Positions 5,282-5,829 of a stretch of 5,829 bases of DNA are shown here, in pieces (position 1 is the first letter of the stretch; the number at the start of each line of letters is the position of its first letter). Position numbers and translations under genes: made by a program. The DNA comes from Candidatus Coatesbacteria bacterium RBG_13_66_14 (lineage in GTDB: Bacteria; RBG-13-66-14): the NCBI GenBank assembly GCA_001774505.1, contig MFAF01000149.1, forward strand, positions 2,822-8,650. The letters are read 5' to 3'. The notes beneath the pieces are model-generated. The model saw only the letters and a program-made list of their open reading frames with translations, did no database searches and was not told the origin of the DNA.

Positions 5282-5618
5282 GCTCGCGCCGCTGCTCCTC
5301 CTTTTACTCCTCGGCTGCGGCGGGGGGGACGGCTCCGCCACCGTGGAGCCCCCCGAGACGACCGTCGTCACGCTGGCCGACGTCCTCGCCGGGAAGGAGG
5401 CCACGCCGGAGGTTCGGGCCGAGCTGGAAAACCTGACCGCGGCGGGGACCGAGGAACTGGTCACCCTCTCCGGGCGCGTCCAGAGCGGGGAGCTGACTCC
5501 GGCGGAAGCGGACGAGGCCTACCACGAGTGGCTGGCCGGGGAGGCCGCCGGGCGGTCGCTGACGGCGGAGCAGCTCGGGCGGCTCTTGGCCGGATACGCC
5601 GGCGGGCGGTACAGGTAA
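5250..5618 (+). CDS. Small predicted lipoprotein, function unknown
   Basis: This 122-residue protein starts with GTG at 5250, inside the end of ribE (32-base overlap, different frame), with a purine-rich AAGGGGGTGG site (5237-5246) just upstream. Residues 11-23 read RLAPLLLLLLLGC: one Arg, a run of Leu and a lipobox LLGC, so signal peptidase II should cut before C23 and the protein would be lipid-anchored. The mature part begins GGGDGS, a flexible linker, and then looks mostly helical and acidic/Ala-rich (about 42-117), with two similar phrases, GELTPAEADEAY (80-91) and GRSLTAEQLGRL (101-112). I recognise no domain. It shares the operon with DUF3307 and ribE, and both unknown partners are envelope proteins. 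The coding nature rests on the signal, the ribosome site and the compact spacing. Confidence 0.75.
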   Translation: MTSSPSTAFCRLAPLLLLLLLGCGGGDGSATVEPPETTVVTLADVLAGKEATPEVRAELENLTAAGTEELVTLSGRVQSGELTPAEADEAYHEWLAGEAAGRSLTAEQLGRLLAGYAGGRYR

Positions 5619-5661
5619 CGGTTTTCCGCGGGGTGGGTGTAAGGGTCGGGACACGCACAGT

Positions 5662-5727
5662 GTAGGGGGGCCCCTCTGCGGGCCCCCGCTGGCGGGTGTG
5701 GACACCCGCCCCTACGTCATCGTAATC
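5662..5727. repeat. Composite GTAGGGG...CCCCTACGTCATC repeat, inverted copy
   Basis: Terminal blocks GTAGGGG (5662-5668) and CCCCTAC (5709-5715) are complementary. Inside are a hairpin GGGGGCCC (5666-5673) with GGGCCCCC (5680-5687), loop CTCTGC, and a second, GGCGGGTGT (5691-5699) with ACACCCGCC (5702-5710). The right end, 5704-5727, is the reverse complement of 561-584 with one difference. It is the same family as the element at 691-762: the first hairpin has the same loop and the second is a different palindrome. Confidence 0.7.
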
Positions 5728-5749
5728 GCGTGTGAAGGTCGCCGGATGT

Positions 5750-5798
5750 CCCTTCCCCCCTCTAGGGGGAGGCTCGCCTACGGGCTAGGGAGGGGGGG
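5750..5798. repeat. C-tract / G-tract imperfect hairpin
   Basis: A C-rich arm (5750-5761) can pair with a G-rich arm (5787-5798) with one mismatch and two G-T pairs. Alternatively, CCCCC (5756-5760) can fold locally on GGGGG (5765-5769) around TCTA. A short direct repeat of CTAGGG-plus-G-tract occurs at 5762 and 5785. It resembles common dispersed intergenic repeats. Confidence 0.5.
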
Positions 5799-5806
5799 CA
5801 GCGGTC

Positions 5807-5829
5807 CCCTCTCCCTTTTAGGGAGAGGG
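5807..5829. repeat. CCCTCTCCCT-TTT-AGGGAGAGGG hairpin, reaching the window end
   Basis: A perfect 10-bp stem (5807-5816 with 5820-5829) closes a TTT loop. The element stops at the last base of the window and may continue. Hairpins of this form are widespread intergenic repeats in many bacteria. Confidence 0.65.

Larger units (their letters stand above)
5619..5829. other. Repeat-rich non-coding end of the window
   Basis: After the lipoprotein stop I see no credible gene in these 211 bases. The first 40 or so look unstructured. The rest is made of one composite GTAGGGG/CCCCTAC element and two C/G-rich hairpins, listed separately. No classical U-tract terminator for the operon is visible; the hairpins at 5666-5710 might serve instead. 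Confidence 0.65.

Noticed and set aside
4649..5464. 271-codon minus-strand frame opposite ribE
   Set aside because: Antisense shadow of ribE and the lipoprotein gene; no start context and no recognisable motif.
1..5829. tRNA or rRNA genes, insertion sequences or transposase
   Set aside because: No tRNA cloverleaf with the GTTCGA-type T-loop, no rRNA-like stretch and no transposase motifs seen on either strand.

Overview
The window is GC-rich DNA from a Gram-negative (diderm) bacterium. Supporting signs are the C-terminus of a TonB-dependent outer-membrane receptor, a Sec signal peptide, a lipoprotein signal with a lipobox, and a membrane-bound CHASE2 adenylate cyclase. The structured intergenic repeats (GTAGGGGCGGG-type hairpins, CCCTCTCCCT/AGGGAGAGGG hairpins) and the unfamiliar secreted proteins would suit an uncultured candidate-phylum lineage. 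I cannot fix the phylum from sequence alone; that placement is inference.

Layout. Bases 3-542 (+) are the end of a TonB-dependent receptor that begins outside the window. Bases 543-850 lie between convergent genes and hold four palindromic repeat elements of two related sub-types. Bases 851-1291 (-) encode a small secreted protein made almost entirely of a 44-residue repeat (two complete copies and most of a third). Bases 1292-1404 form a divergent promoter region. Bases 1405-3738 (+) encode a 777-residue CHASE2 / class III nucleotide cyclase with the Lys/Thr substrate-specificity pair of class IIIb adenylate cyclases and a short helical, TPR-like tail. Bases 3739-3932 are a leader region with an AT-rich palindrome. 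Bases 3933-5618 (+) are a tightly packed three-gene operon: a DUF3307 multi-pass membrane protein, riboflavin synthase (ribE), and a small lipoprotein. The first pair overlaps by one base (TGATG) and the second by 32 bases. Bases 5619-5829 are another repeat-rich stretch, with a composite element in the opposite orientation to those at 561-763 and two C/G-rich hairpins.

How the genes relate. Only the last three look co-transcribed and translationally coupled. They join flavin synthesis (riboflavin synthase) with two envelope proteins of unknown role. The cyclase should sense an extracytoplasmic signal through CHASE2 and make cAMP in the cytoplasm; its target is not visible here. The receptor fragment and the repeat protein end towards each other and show no functional link. 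The points most worth a second look are the 44-residue-repeat secreted protein, the DUF3307-ribE-lipoprotein arrangement, and the family of dispersed structured repeats at both ends of the window.
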